Below are positions 5,831 to 13,134 of a stretch of 13,374 nucleotides of DNA, piece by piece. The position numbers and the translations under genes were made by a program. Positions within the stretch are counted from its first letter, which is position 1. The number at the start of each line of letters is the position of its first letter. The notes below the pieces were generated by a model that made no database searches, was not told where the DNA came from, and worked only from the letters and a program-made list of their open reading frames with translations. The stretch comes from Colimorpha sp045642445 (GTDB taxonomy: Bacteria; Bacteroidota; Bacteroidia; Bacteroidales; P3): the NCBI GenBank assembly GCA_045642445.1, contig JAZUIX010000039.1:1-13374 (forward strand). The letters run 5' to 3'.

Positions 5831-5891
5831 AATTATTTCACACGAACGCCATAAAAAAATTGAAACAACCTGAGCGTTCTTTGAAATAATT
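5831..5891 (+). repeat. B-A junction hairpin: element B copy 1 and element A copy 2
   Basis: Element B copy 1 (TTTCACACGAACGCCATAA, 5836-5854) is followed 7 bases later by element A copy 2 (5862-5890). Together they form an imperfect palindrome. AATTATTTCA (5831-5840) pairs with TGAAATAATT (5882-5891), and GAACGC (5844-5849) pairs with GCGTTC (5874-5879), with a small CAC/TT internal loop and a 24-nt terminal loop. A and B are thus inverted versions of one another. The junction separates the orphan antitoxin cassette from the MNT-HEPN cassette. Confidence 0.85.
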
Positions 5892-5946
5892 GAAAATATT
5901 ACATTGTTAAGGCAATAAATCGACATTTTGTTCGTTTATATAGGTG

Positions 5947-6240
5947 ATGAATGAATCGTTGATTGATATTATCCGAAAATACTTTGCAAGCCAACCTGTG
6001 GTGAAGGCATGGATTTTTGGCTCCGTGGCTCGAGGAGAACAGACCTCGGAAAGCGATATCGACATCATGGTGGCTTTCGACCAAGATGCACATATAGGCT
6101 TGATGAAGTATGCCAAAATGTACACAGAGTTGAAAGAGCTGCTGGGTATAGAAGTCGACCTGGTGCAAGAGGGAGCCCTGAAACCCTACGCTGCCGCAAC
6201 TGCCGAAAAAGATAAAATCTTGATTTATGAGAGAGCCTGA
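5947..6240 (+). CDS. mntA: MntA-type nucleotidyltransferase antitoxin
   Basis: A 97-aa minimal nucleotidyltransferase (MNT). GSVARGE (25-31) and SDIDIMV (36-42) form the GSxARGExxxxSDxD catalytic signature of the polymerase-beta fold. In characterised MntA/HepT pairs the MNT protein neutralises the HEPN toxin by adding AMP units to its active-site tyrosine, and the key residues for that are all visible here (G25, S26, D37, D39). An in-frame GTG at 5944 is an alternative start. I prefer the ATG at 5947, with AGG just upstream. It overlaps the HEPN gene by 14 bp, as expected for a coupled toxin-antitoxin pair, and lies between element A copy 2 and element B copy 2. Confidence 0.9.
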   Translation: MNESLIDIIRKYFASQPVVKAWIFGSVARGEQTSESDIDIMVAFDQDAHIGLMKYAKMYTELKELLGIEVDLVQEGALKPYAAATAEKDKILIYERA

Positions 6241-6571
6241 ACGAGACAAACAACTGTTGGCCAACATCGTCGAGGCAATTGATTTTGCCACGGATTTTGT
6301 GGGGCAGATGTCGTATGAAGACTTTACGCACGATAAGCGTACTTATTTTGCTGTGGTGAAGAATATAGAAATTATAGGCGAGGCTGCCTACCAACTCACT
6401 ATTGATTTCAAAAACAATCATCCAGAAGTCGAATGGAAGGTGATTATCAATATGAGGCATATACTTGTCCATGGCTATGCCGATATAGTACCTTCCGTGC
6501 TATGGGAAACCATCAAAAACGACCTCCAACCTTTAAAAGAACAAGTGCAACGGTTTATTGCCCAAATGTAA
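6227..6571 (+). CDS. hepT: HepT-like HEPN (DUF86) RNase toxin
   Basis: A 114-aa alpha-helical HEPN-domain protein of the DUF86/HepT group. The catalytic RX4HXY signature is intact: R77, H82 and Y84 in RHILVHGY, preceded by the family's KNIEIIGEAA segment (45-54). Such toxins cleave RNA (tRNA 3' ends in one studied case) and are silenced when the MNT partner adenylylates the tyrosine. Its start lies inside the 3' end of the MNT gene. The position between a methylase and a nuclease-helicase suggests it could act as an abortive back-up or addiction module for the restriction system; that link is inference. Confidence 0.9.
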   Translation: MREPERDKQLLANIVEAIDFATDFVGQMSYEDFTHDKRTYFAVVKNIEIIGEAAYQLTIDFKNNHPEVEWKVIINMRHILVHGYADIVPSVLWETIKNDLQPLKEQVQRFIAQM

Positions 6572-6583
6572 TCTTTTCTTTAT

Positions 6584-6602
6584 TTTCACACGAACGCCAT
6601 AA
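6584..6602 (+). repeat. element B, copy 2 (right boundary of cassette 2)
   Basis: TTTCACACGAACGCCATAA, identical over 19 bp to 5836-5854. It ends 12 bases before the start codon of the nuclease-helicase gene. Its CGCCATA (6595-6601) is complementary to TATGGCG (6614-6620), which contains that gene's ATG, so the element could also fold over the start codon. Confidence 0.85.
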
Positions 6603-6614
6603 CGAACAACGACT

Positions 6615-9347
6615 ATGGCGAAAGAAGAACTCTTGCTCTCGAAAGTGGAGCAGCAGCCGATGATTTATGCATACGAGCACATCGGCGTGGCCGGACACGA
6701 AGGCCTTATCAAGGTGGGTTACACCACCCGCAGCGTGGAGGAACGCGTGAAAGAACAAAACCTCACCTCCCGCACCCGCTACCGCATCCTCGGCCGATGG
6801 AGCGCCATGCGCCACGACGGCACAACCTTCACCGACAAGAACGCCGTCCACCCCATCCTCCGCTCCGCCCATATTGCCAACCCCGAAGGCGAGTGGTTCC
6901 GCTGCACGCTGGCACAGGTGGATAGTGCCGTGCGCTCGGCTCAGATGGGCAGCAACACCCTGCTGCAACGCACACAAACTTTCGGCATGAGGCCCGAGCA
7001 GGAACGCTTTGTGTCCACCACAGCCGAATATTTCCGCCGTTTTGCCGAAGACCCTTCCAATCGCGGTTTGACGCCCCATTTTCTTTGGAATGCCAAGATG
7101 CGTTTCGGCAAGACGTTTACCACCTACCAGCTGGCAAAACGGATGGGGTGGAAGCGGCTGCTGGTGCTGACGTTCAAACCTGCCGTGAAGACGGCTTGGA
7201 AGGACGACCTGGCAGGACATGTGGATTTTGCAGGATGGCAGTTTTGCGAAAAACAAGAGGACAGGGAGTTCAACTACGTCAATGAGCGAAAGCCTTTCGT
7301 GTGCTTCGCCTCGTTTCAGGATGTGCTGGGCAAGAACGACGCCGGAGGCATCAAAGTCACCAACGAATGGCTGAAGACGGTGGATTGGGATTGCATAGTG
7401 CTGGACGAATACCACTATGGTGCCTGGGGCAAGAACGCCAAGGAGTTTTATGAGAAGAAAGACCTGGCGTATGGCAGAGCCTTGGAGGTGGAGGAGATGA
7501 TGGCCGAAGACGACGATAAAAAGTCGTTGGAGATCAGAGAGCTGTATGACGAAGGTCTGATGCCTTTGAACACGAAGGCTTACCTTTACCTCAGCGGCAC
7601 CCCTTTCCGCGCCATATCGAGCGGCGAGTTTATTGAGGAGCAGATTTGCAACTGGACATACAGCGACGAGCAACGCGCCAAAGAGGCTTGGCAGGGCGAG
7701 GACAACCCCTATCAGTCGTTGCCCAAGATGGTGATGCTCACCTATCAGATGCCGGACAGCATCATCGAGGTGGCCATACAAGGGGAGTTTGACGAGTTTG
7801 ATCTGAACGAGTTTTTCAAGGCCGAAGGCGAGGATTTTATTCACGAGGAATATGTGCAGAAATGGCTCGACCTGATACGCGGCAGCTATACAGAGAACAT
7901 CGTGAGCGAGTTGAAACAGGGCAAGGAGAAGCCACCGATGCCTTTTAGCGACATACGGCTGGTGAGTTATCTGCAACACACTTTCTGGTTTCTGCCCAGC
8001 GTGGCGGCATGTAAAGCAATGGAGCGTCTGCTGAAGAAACCCTGCAACAGGTTTTTTCACGACTATAGGATCGTTGTGGCGGCAGGCAATGCGGCAGGCA
8101 TGGGCGCCAAGGCGGTGGAACCCGTATACAACGCCATGGGCAATCCGCAACAGACAAAGACCATCACCCTGAGTTGCGGCAAACTGTCGACAGGGGTGAC
8201 GGTGAAGCCTTGGTCGGGCATACTGATGTTGCGCAACACCAAAAGTCCCGAGACCTATTTTCAGACAGCTTTCCGTGTGCAGTCGCCCTGGACGACGAAA
8301 GACGAGGAGGGCAAGGAGGTGGTGCTGAAGCCGACATGCTATGTTTTCGATTTCGCCCCCAACAGGGCCTTGCGGCAGGTGGAGGAATACAGCTGCCAGC
8401 TGAACGTGAACGAGAGCAATCCCGAGAAGAAGGTGGAGGAGTTTATCAAATTTCTGCCCATACTGGCATACGACGGCAGCAGCATGAAGGAGATAGACGC
8501 TGCAGGCATTCTCGATATGGCTATGAGTGGCACCACGGCCACATTGTTGGCACGACGATGGGAAAGTGCGCTGCTGGTGAATGTGGATAATGCCACGTTG
8601 CAAAGGCTGATGAGCAGCCCTGAAGCCATGAATGCATTGATGAGCATCGAAGGATTCAGATCGCTAAACACCGACATCGAAACCATCATCAACAAGAGCG
8701 AGCATGTGAAAAAGACCAAGCGGGAGAAAGCAGATAACCTTACGTCCAAAGAACGGAAGGAACTGAGCGAGGAGGAGAAGGAATACAAAAGCAAACGCAA
8801 AGAGATTCAGGAAAAGCTCATCAAGTTTGCCACCCGAATACCGGTGTTTATGTATCTGACCGACTATCGCGAATATTGTCTGAAAGACGTCATCAACCAG
8901 TTGGAGCCAGATCTTTTCCGCAAGGTGACAGGTTTGACACTAAAGGATTTTGAATTGCTGGTGAGCCTCGGAGTGTTCAACAACGAATTGATGAACGATG
9001 CCGTATACAAGTTTAAACGCTACGAAATGGCAAGCCTTTCGTACACGGGTATTGACGCAGACACAGGCACAATCATCGGTCTTTGGGATACTGCCATAGA
9101 TACAAAAATCATTGAGGATAGAGGCATTGTGAGCGAGGTGGAAGACAATTCTATGGAGGAAAAAAGTGAAGAGGCAGGTGGCGATGAAGGCATCGAGGTT
9201 GGCGACAGGGTATTACACAAAAGTTTCGGCGAGGGTATTGTGATGTCGATTGACGAGAGATATATCATCGTGAAATTTGCCGACAAGGATCGAAAATTCC
9301 TATATCCCCAATCGATCGAAAAGGGGCATTTGAGTTTGTGCGAGTAA
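6615..9347 (+). CDS. T5orf172/GIY-YIG nuclease - superfamily 2 helicase restriction protein
   Basis: A 910-aa multidomain protein, very likely the restriction subunit. Residues 17-97 look like a T5orf172/MUG113 (GIY-YIG-like) nuclease: IYAYEHI (17-23), LIKVGYTTRSVEERVKEQ (31-48; R39 and R44 candidate catalytic arginines) and GEWF (92-95; E93). A helicase core follows: a Q-motif-like MRPEQERF (125-132), Walker A variant AKMRFGKT (160-167), DEYH box (264-267) and SGTPFR (327-332, motif III). The second RecA domain contains LSTGVTVKPWSG and YFQTAFRVQSPW (motif VI-like, around 525-560). About 697-738 is a lysine/glutamate-rich coiled coil. Residues 862-905 (GDRVLHKSFGEGIV...) resemble the Tudor-like C-terminal tail of UvrD/PcrA helicases. 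There is no clear Shine-Dalgarno sequence. Together with the two methylase-like genes it makes an ATP-dependent RM system. Confidence 0.85.
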   Translation: MAKEELLLSKVEQQPMIYAYEHIGVAGHEGLIKVGYTTRSVEERVKEQNLTSRTRYRILGRWSAMRHDGTTFTDKNAVHPILRSAHIANPEGEWFRCTLAQVDSAVRSAQMGSNTLLQRTQTFGMRPEQERFVSTTAEYFRRFAEDPSNRGLTPHFLWNAKMRFGKTFTTYQLAKRMGWKRLLVLTFKPAVKTAWKDDLAGHVDFAGWQFCEKQEDREFNYVNERKPFVCFASFQDVLGKNDAGGIKVTNEWLKTVDWDCIVLDEYHYGAWGKNAKEFYEKKDLAYGRALEVEEMMAEDDDKKSLEIRELYDEGLMPLNTKAYLYLSGTPFRAISSGEFIEEQICNWTYSDEQRAKEAWQGEDNPYQSLPKMVMLTYQMPDSIIEVAIQGEFDEFDLNEFFKAEGEDFIHEEYVQKWLDLIRGSYTENIVSELKQGKEKPPMPFSDIRLVSYLQHTFWFLPSVAACKAMERLLKKPCNRFFHDYRIVVAAGNAAGMGAKAVEPVYNAMGNPQQTKTITLSCGKLSTGVTVKPWSGILMLRNTKSPETYFQTAFRVQSPWTTKDEEGKEVVLKPTCYVFDFAPNRALRQVEEYSCQLNVNESNPEKKVEEFIKFLPILAYDGSSMKEIDAAGILDMAMSGTTATLLARRWESALLVNVDNATLQRLMSSPEAMNALMSIEGFRSLNTDIETIINKSEHVKKTKREKADNLTSKERKELSEEEKEYKSKRKEIQEKLIKFATRIPVFMYLTDYREYCLKDVINQLEPDLFRKVTGLTLKDFELLVSLGVFNNELMNDAVYKFKRYEMASLSYTGIDADTGTIIGLWDTAIDTKIIEDRGIVSEVEDNSMEEKSEEAGGDEGIEVGDRVLHKSFGEGIVMSIDERYIIVKFADKDRKFLYPQSIEKGHLSLCE

Positions 9348-9348
9348 G

Positions 9349-10482
9349 TCACTCGGCTCTTGCGAAGGCGAAGATGCTGGTGTCGGTGTCGGCTGGGAGG
9401 TAAGGCATATAGGGACAACCGGTGGTATCGGTGACTGTAAGGGGACGTATCAGGCACACCACCCCTGCACGAGCTTTCACACGGAAACCCATGGCGATAC
9501 TGTCGTTGTCCAACTGATAGGCCTGTTTGTAGAATTTAACCTGGAAGTATTCCTGTGGAATATGGGTTTGCGACAGCATTTTGCGAAACCGCGGATGGTT
9601 ATCGACCCATTCTTTGCGTTTCTGACGACTATTCACCGAAGGCAATTCGCTCGGCGATCCATACATCTCTTCCCACAGGCACGGCACCATAAAACTGAAA
9701 TGATATAGTTGCGAGGGGTCGTCTTGGAAGCGACGACGCAATCCTTCGCGCCAATTCACTCCCGCTTTGGGATAGCGACGCGAGAGTTGTCTCACAAAGT
9801 CGTTTTCATCAACCGTTGAGTCGGGATGGTAGAAGGCGTACCACGTCTGAGCATAATAGTGCCGCACCGATTGCGGGTTCTTGTTCTGAGACAGGTATGC
9901 GTAATATTCAAACAGTTTTGAAGCCTTCACCGTTACTCCCCCACCAAAGGCTTCTGCCAAAAGGTCGAGCAGTTCCTGATTGTTGCCCACGGCACAACCA
10001 TGAAGGAACACCACCGTGGCACTATCCACCACAAGGCTGTCGGGAGGTGTGAGCCGTCCTTTCTTCAACGCCTCACGGAGTGCTGCCACCGAGGTACGCT
10101 GTCCGCGAGGCGTTACCTTCATCTGTAGGTCGATGAACTCGTTGCCATGACTTACCACGTTTATCAATCCGTAGGGACGACCGTCTTCGGCGGGGTGTTC
10201 TTGCAGGTATTCCAGCACCTGACTCAGCGCTGTAAGGTTGTCCACAACCACCTCGGTGCGTTCCTCGGGCGAAAGGCGATAATAGTAATTCGCCAGGGTG
10301 TAATACTGGTTGTAAACCGAATTGTCTTCACCCATGATGAAGGTTATGGAGGATCGGGGCAAAATCGCGGGTTCTTCCTCCACGGTGTCTTTTACAGGCA
10401 TGGGCTCGGTGCCCTTCTTCCCGTGACACGAGAAAATGAGCACCGACACCAGAGCCATTGCTACGGCATAGCGCAGTTTCAT
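9349..10482 (-). CDS. lipoprotein with clan-CD (caspase-like) protease signature
   Basis: A 377-aa predicted envelope lipoprotein. Residues 1-19 are a signal peptide with lipobox LIFSC (C19). A hydrophobic strand followed by His-Gly (LINVVSHG, H112) and a second hydrophobic strand followed by Gly-Cys (TVVFLHGC, C163) match the H-G ... [AG]-C pattern of clan CD cysteine peptidases (caspases, gingipains, CHAT). I do not recognise a named family, so protease activity is inference. The C-terminal half (from about 190) has no motif I know. The open frame extends upstream to 10626, but the ATG at 10482 is preferred: it begins the lipoprotein signal and overlaps the preceding gene's TGA as ATGA, which points to translational coupling with the VIT-VWA-TonB gene. 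Its stop is one base away from the stop of the convergent nuclease-helicase gene. Confidence 0.75.
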   Translation of the reverse strand: MKLRYAVAMALVSVLIFSCHGKKGTEPMPVKDTVEEEPAILPRSSITFIMGEDNSVYNQYYTLANYYYRLSPEERTEVVVDNLTALSQVLEYLQEHPAEDGRPYGLINVVSHGNEFIDLQMKVTPRGQRTSVAALREALKKGRLTPPDSLVVDSATVVFLHGCAVGNNQELLDLLAEAFGGGVTVKASKLFEYYAYLSQNKNPQSVRHYYAQTWYAFYHPDSTVDENDFVRQLSRRYPKAGVNWREGLRRRFQDDPSQLYHFSFMVPCLWEEMYGSPSELPSVNSRQKRKEWVDNHPRFRKMLSQTHIPQEYFQVKFYKQAYQLDNDSIAMGFRVKARAGVVCLIRPLTVTDTTGCPYMPYLPADTDTSIFAFARAE

Positions 10483-12818
10483 TCTTTGGGTATAGTAAAT
10501 TGTACAGGCAGAGTAAACTGCGTTCTCACCGCCACGCCTCTTTGACGGCCAGGTTTCCATTTCGGCATCATTTTCACCACTCGGACAGCCTCGGCACCAC
10601 AACCTCCACCAATGTCGCGTATACACTTTACATTGCTCACCGAGCCATCTTTTTCCACCACAAAGGTAATATACACGCGACCTTCAATACCCGCTTTTTT
10701 GGCTTGCTTGGGATACACTATGTTGCGTGCCAGAAATGCAATCATCGAATCCATTCCTCCAGGAAATTCGGGGTCGTCTTCGATAACTATAAACACTTCC
10801 TCTTCCTCCTCTTCTATCTCCTCTTCCACACCTATTGATATAATCTTGCTACTCATTCGCGCAATAGAATTGTTGGCAATAACGGTTCCTGCGTCATACC
10901 CCACGGCATAGTCGGAAACACCTTCGGGTAGGGGAATGGCCTGTTTCACTGTCTGCTGTTTGCCATCTTTGTTCACTATCTCCTCGTCTATGGCCACGAA
11001 CGAGGTGTAATTGGTCATCAGATTGTATTTTAATCCCAACTCCAAAATCTGCTTGGCCACGGGATTGTCCTCGCGGGAATACTGCCCCAGGAGATAATCC
11101 AAATATTTGATGCGCTCACGTGCCCAAAGATAACGCAAAGCGGAGTTCGTTGTGTCGGGTTTCACCTGCGAGAGGTCGAAAGTCTGCTTATAGTTTTTGC
11201 GACCCACCTTGCCGGTGAGGGTGAGTGTTCCCTGTGCCTTGCCTTTATATTTGCCAAAAATCATGATGGGACGCTCCGCCAACATGTCGGGCACCGCCTC
11301 GGGTTCGATGTCGTAAGCATTGAGGCTCCCTGTGTTCAGTTTGATACGGGTAAGGACAGGGGTGTTGATATAGTTGCGAAAATTCTCCGCCTGTTTGGCT
11401 GCCTCGTTCTCTTTGGTTACCACAAAGGGCTCTCCGTTACCGGCAAAGGCCATGCCCTCGATGATGTAATGGTTTACGCTGCTCCCTATGCCGAAGGCAA
11501 AGAGATTGGTGTTGCCACAATTTTTGCGTATCGTCTCAAAGGCCTCTTTCTCCACATCCACATAGCCGTCGGTGAGCACCACAAAGGTGCGCGACACATC
11601 TTCATCGAGGCGCGGCAACGCGTAGGCCTCCTTCAAAGCATCTATCAACTCGGTGCCACCCCAGTTGTTGCCTCCTGCAATGAAGTTTTGGGCTTCGTTT
11701 ACATTGGCCTCAGTTGCTGCCACCGAGGTGGGGCTGAACACTTTCAGGTTGCTCGAAAAGAGCACCACATTGAAATAATCTGTGGGTTTGAGGTTGACGA
11801 TAAGATTACGCATCAGTTTTTTCGAAACCTCCATCGGGAAACCCCACATCGATCCCGACACGTCTACAATAAAAATATATTCGCGCGGAGGGATGTTCTC
11901 TTTCAACACCTTCTTGGGAGGCTGAACCATCATGAGGAAAAAGTTTTCGTCGGCTCCTTCGTAAAGCAACACACCCGAAGCTATCTCATTGCCTTGCAAC
12001 GAATAAGAGACATTCACGTCGCGGTTGCCACCATTCTTCTCACTTTCATCCAAACGTACCACACATTGTTTCGTATCGGGGTAAGCTATCTTCATCTTAT
12101 GCGAGGAACAGACAACGTCTTGAATAGGAATGCCCGAATTGATAGTCAGTTCATAGTCGAAAGTATAGGTAGGCATAACACCTTCGTGGGTGTAAGGAGT
12201 GCTGACAAAATCATCATCAGGACCGGCATGACTTTGCGAAGTCTTAGAGTAGCGGGGACCCACAACAGTAGGATAAACAAAAGTATAGGTTCCTGAATTC
12301 GGAACAAGCAACTCTGTGTATTTCAATTCAACCTCAATCGTATCACCAGCCATAACATTCGACACATTCATCGTAAACACATTGGGGCGACTCTGCTCAA
12401 GCAACGAAGCTCTTTTGCCCTCCGACTTGGCTTTCTCATAGTCTTGACGGGCCTTCTTCTTTTCCTCAATCTGGGCACGCACAATGCGATTACCAATACG
12501 CATCTGCATACCGTACACAGCCGCTTTGGTCGACATGGGGAAGGTATAAATGGCCTCTATCGGGCTCTTTCCTGCATTCACATACAATTGCCGCACAGTA
12601 ACATCGGCTATAGAACCCACAATATTGGTTTTCACAGATGTCTCTTTCAAAGGCAGGTTGTCGGTTTCACCATTATCACTAATAACAACGAAATAAGGCG
12701 ACAAGGTTTTATCCAAATCCTTATCGTCATTTCTATTCTGTGCCCAAAGCGCACTCACAGTCAAACAAGTCAAAGCACAAAGGCATAACAAACGTTTGAT
12801 TAAATTAAATGTTTTCAT
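10479..12818 (-). CDS. secreted VIT-VWA protein with C-terminal TonB domain
   Basis: A 779-aa exported protein. Residues 1-26 form a signal peptide, probably cut after ALWA (the next residue is Q27) with no lipobox. About 45-190 is a VIT (inter-alpha-trypsin inhibitor) domain, recognised by YTFPMSTKAAVYGMQMRIG and the FTMNVSNVMAGDTIEV segment. About 312-480 is a von Willebrand factor A domain with an intact metal-binding MIDAS: DVSGS (319-323), T389 and D417 (TDG). An acidic linker (665-681, EEEIEEEEEE) precedes a TonB C-terminal domain (about 683-779: DPEFPGGMDSMIAFLARNI, then YPKQAKKAGIEGRVYITFVV). Such proteins probably bind protein or metal ligands in the periplasm or at the outer membrane. 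The TonB part usually contacts TonB-box receptors, but here no membrane anchor other than the signal peptide is seen. It is coupled by ATGA to the clan-CD lipoprotein gene. I see no convincing promoter box in the 128 bases upstream. Confidence 0.88.
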   Translation of the reverse strand: MKTFNLIKRLLCLCALTCLTVSALWAQNRNDDKDLDKTLSPYFVVISDNGETDNLPLKETSVKTNIVGSIADVTVRQLYVNAGKSPIEAIYTFPMSTKAAVYGMQMRIGNRIVRAQIEEKKKARQDYEKAKSEGKRASLLEQSRPNVFTMNVSNVMAGDTIEVELKYTELLVPNSGTYTFVYPTVVGPRYSKTSQSHAGPDDDFVSTPYTHEGVMPTYTFDYELTINSGIPIQDVVCSSHKMKIAYPDTKQCVVRLDESEKNGGNRDVNVSYSLQGNEIASGVLLYEGADENFFLMMVQPPKKVLKENIPPREYIFIVDVSGSMWGFPMEVSKKLMRNLIVNLKPTDYFNVVLFSSNLKVFSPTSVAATEANVNEAQNFIAGGNNWGGTELIDALKEAYALPRLDEDVSRTFVVLTDGYVDVEKEAFETIRKNCGNTNLFAFGIGSSVNHYIIEGMAFAGNGEPFVVTKENEAAKQAENFRNYINTPVLTRIKLNTGSLNAYDIEPEAVPDMLAERPIMIFGKYKGKAQGTLTLTGKVGRKNYKQTFDLSQVKPDTTNSALRYLWARERIKYLDYLLGQYSREDNPVAKQILELGLKYNLMTNYTSFVAIDEEIVNKDGKQQTVKQAIPLPEGVSDYAVGYDAGTVIANNSIARMSSKIISIGVEEEIEEEEEEVFIVIEDDPEFPGGMDSMIAFLARNIVYPKQAKKAGIEGRVYITFVVEKDGSVSNVKCIRDIGGGCGAEAVRVVKMMPKWKPGRQRGVAVRTQFTLPVQFTIPKE

Positions 12819-12946
12819 ATTATAAATGTATTATGCCCTTATAACGCAAATTGACAAAAAATATTGTCTGCCGAACATATTAATATGATATAGATTAATT
12901 TTTGCTGAGGATGCCGAAGTCCTTAGGGCCACACCCGGACGCACAC

Positions 12947-12976
12947 AAAAAAAAGGAGTCCCGAATCGGAACTCCC
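12947..12976 (-). terminator. rRNA-operon intrinsic terminator
   Basis: On the minus strand the stem GGAGTTCCG (12975-12967) pairs with CGGGACTCC (12963-12955) over 9 bp around a 3-nt loop and is followed by eight T residues (12954-12947). It begins 12 bases after the 5S rRNA and ends the rRNA transcript before the VIT-VWA gene. The remaining 128 bases to that gene (12819-12946) hold no clear signal. Confidence 0.9.
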
Positions 12977-12987
12977 TTTCTAAAAAA

Positions 12988-13099
12988 GATTGGCGGCGAC
13001 CTACTTTTCCACGAACATGCGCAGTATCATCGGCGATGCGGGGCTTAACTTCTCTGTTCGGAATGGTTAGAGGTGGACACCCGCTCCATAGCCACCAAA
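12988..13099 (-). rRNA. rrf: 5S ribosomal RNA
   Basis: The minus strand carries the conserved 5S landmarks CCATTCCGAACAGAGAAGTT, AAGCCC and the late AAGTAGGTCGCCGCCAA. The terminal helix closes: TTGGTGGC (5' end, 13098-13091) pairs with GCCGCCAA (3' end, 12997-12990). The length of about 112 nt is normal. End positions are accurate to a few bases. Confidence 0.95.
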
Positions 13100-13134
13100 A
13101 TGTTGGTTTTGACTATTGGCGGAGACATATAGGA

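Noticed and set aside
5463..6602. CRISPR or standard integron array
   Set aside because: Repeats A and B enclose whole genes of different length, and no cas or intI gene is present; only the cassette-like order is kept as a finding.
6555..8603. Long minus-strand open frame (682 codons) opposite the nuclease-helicase gene
   Set aside because: It lies entirely antisense to a gene with clear helicase motifs; its translation is rich in His, Leu and Cys without any recognisable domain, as expected for a codon-bias shadow.
11469..12296. 275-codon plus-strand frame opposite the VIT-VWA gene
   Set aside because: Antisense shadow; no start signal and no domain.
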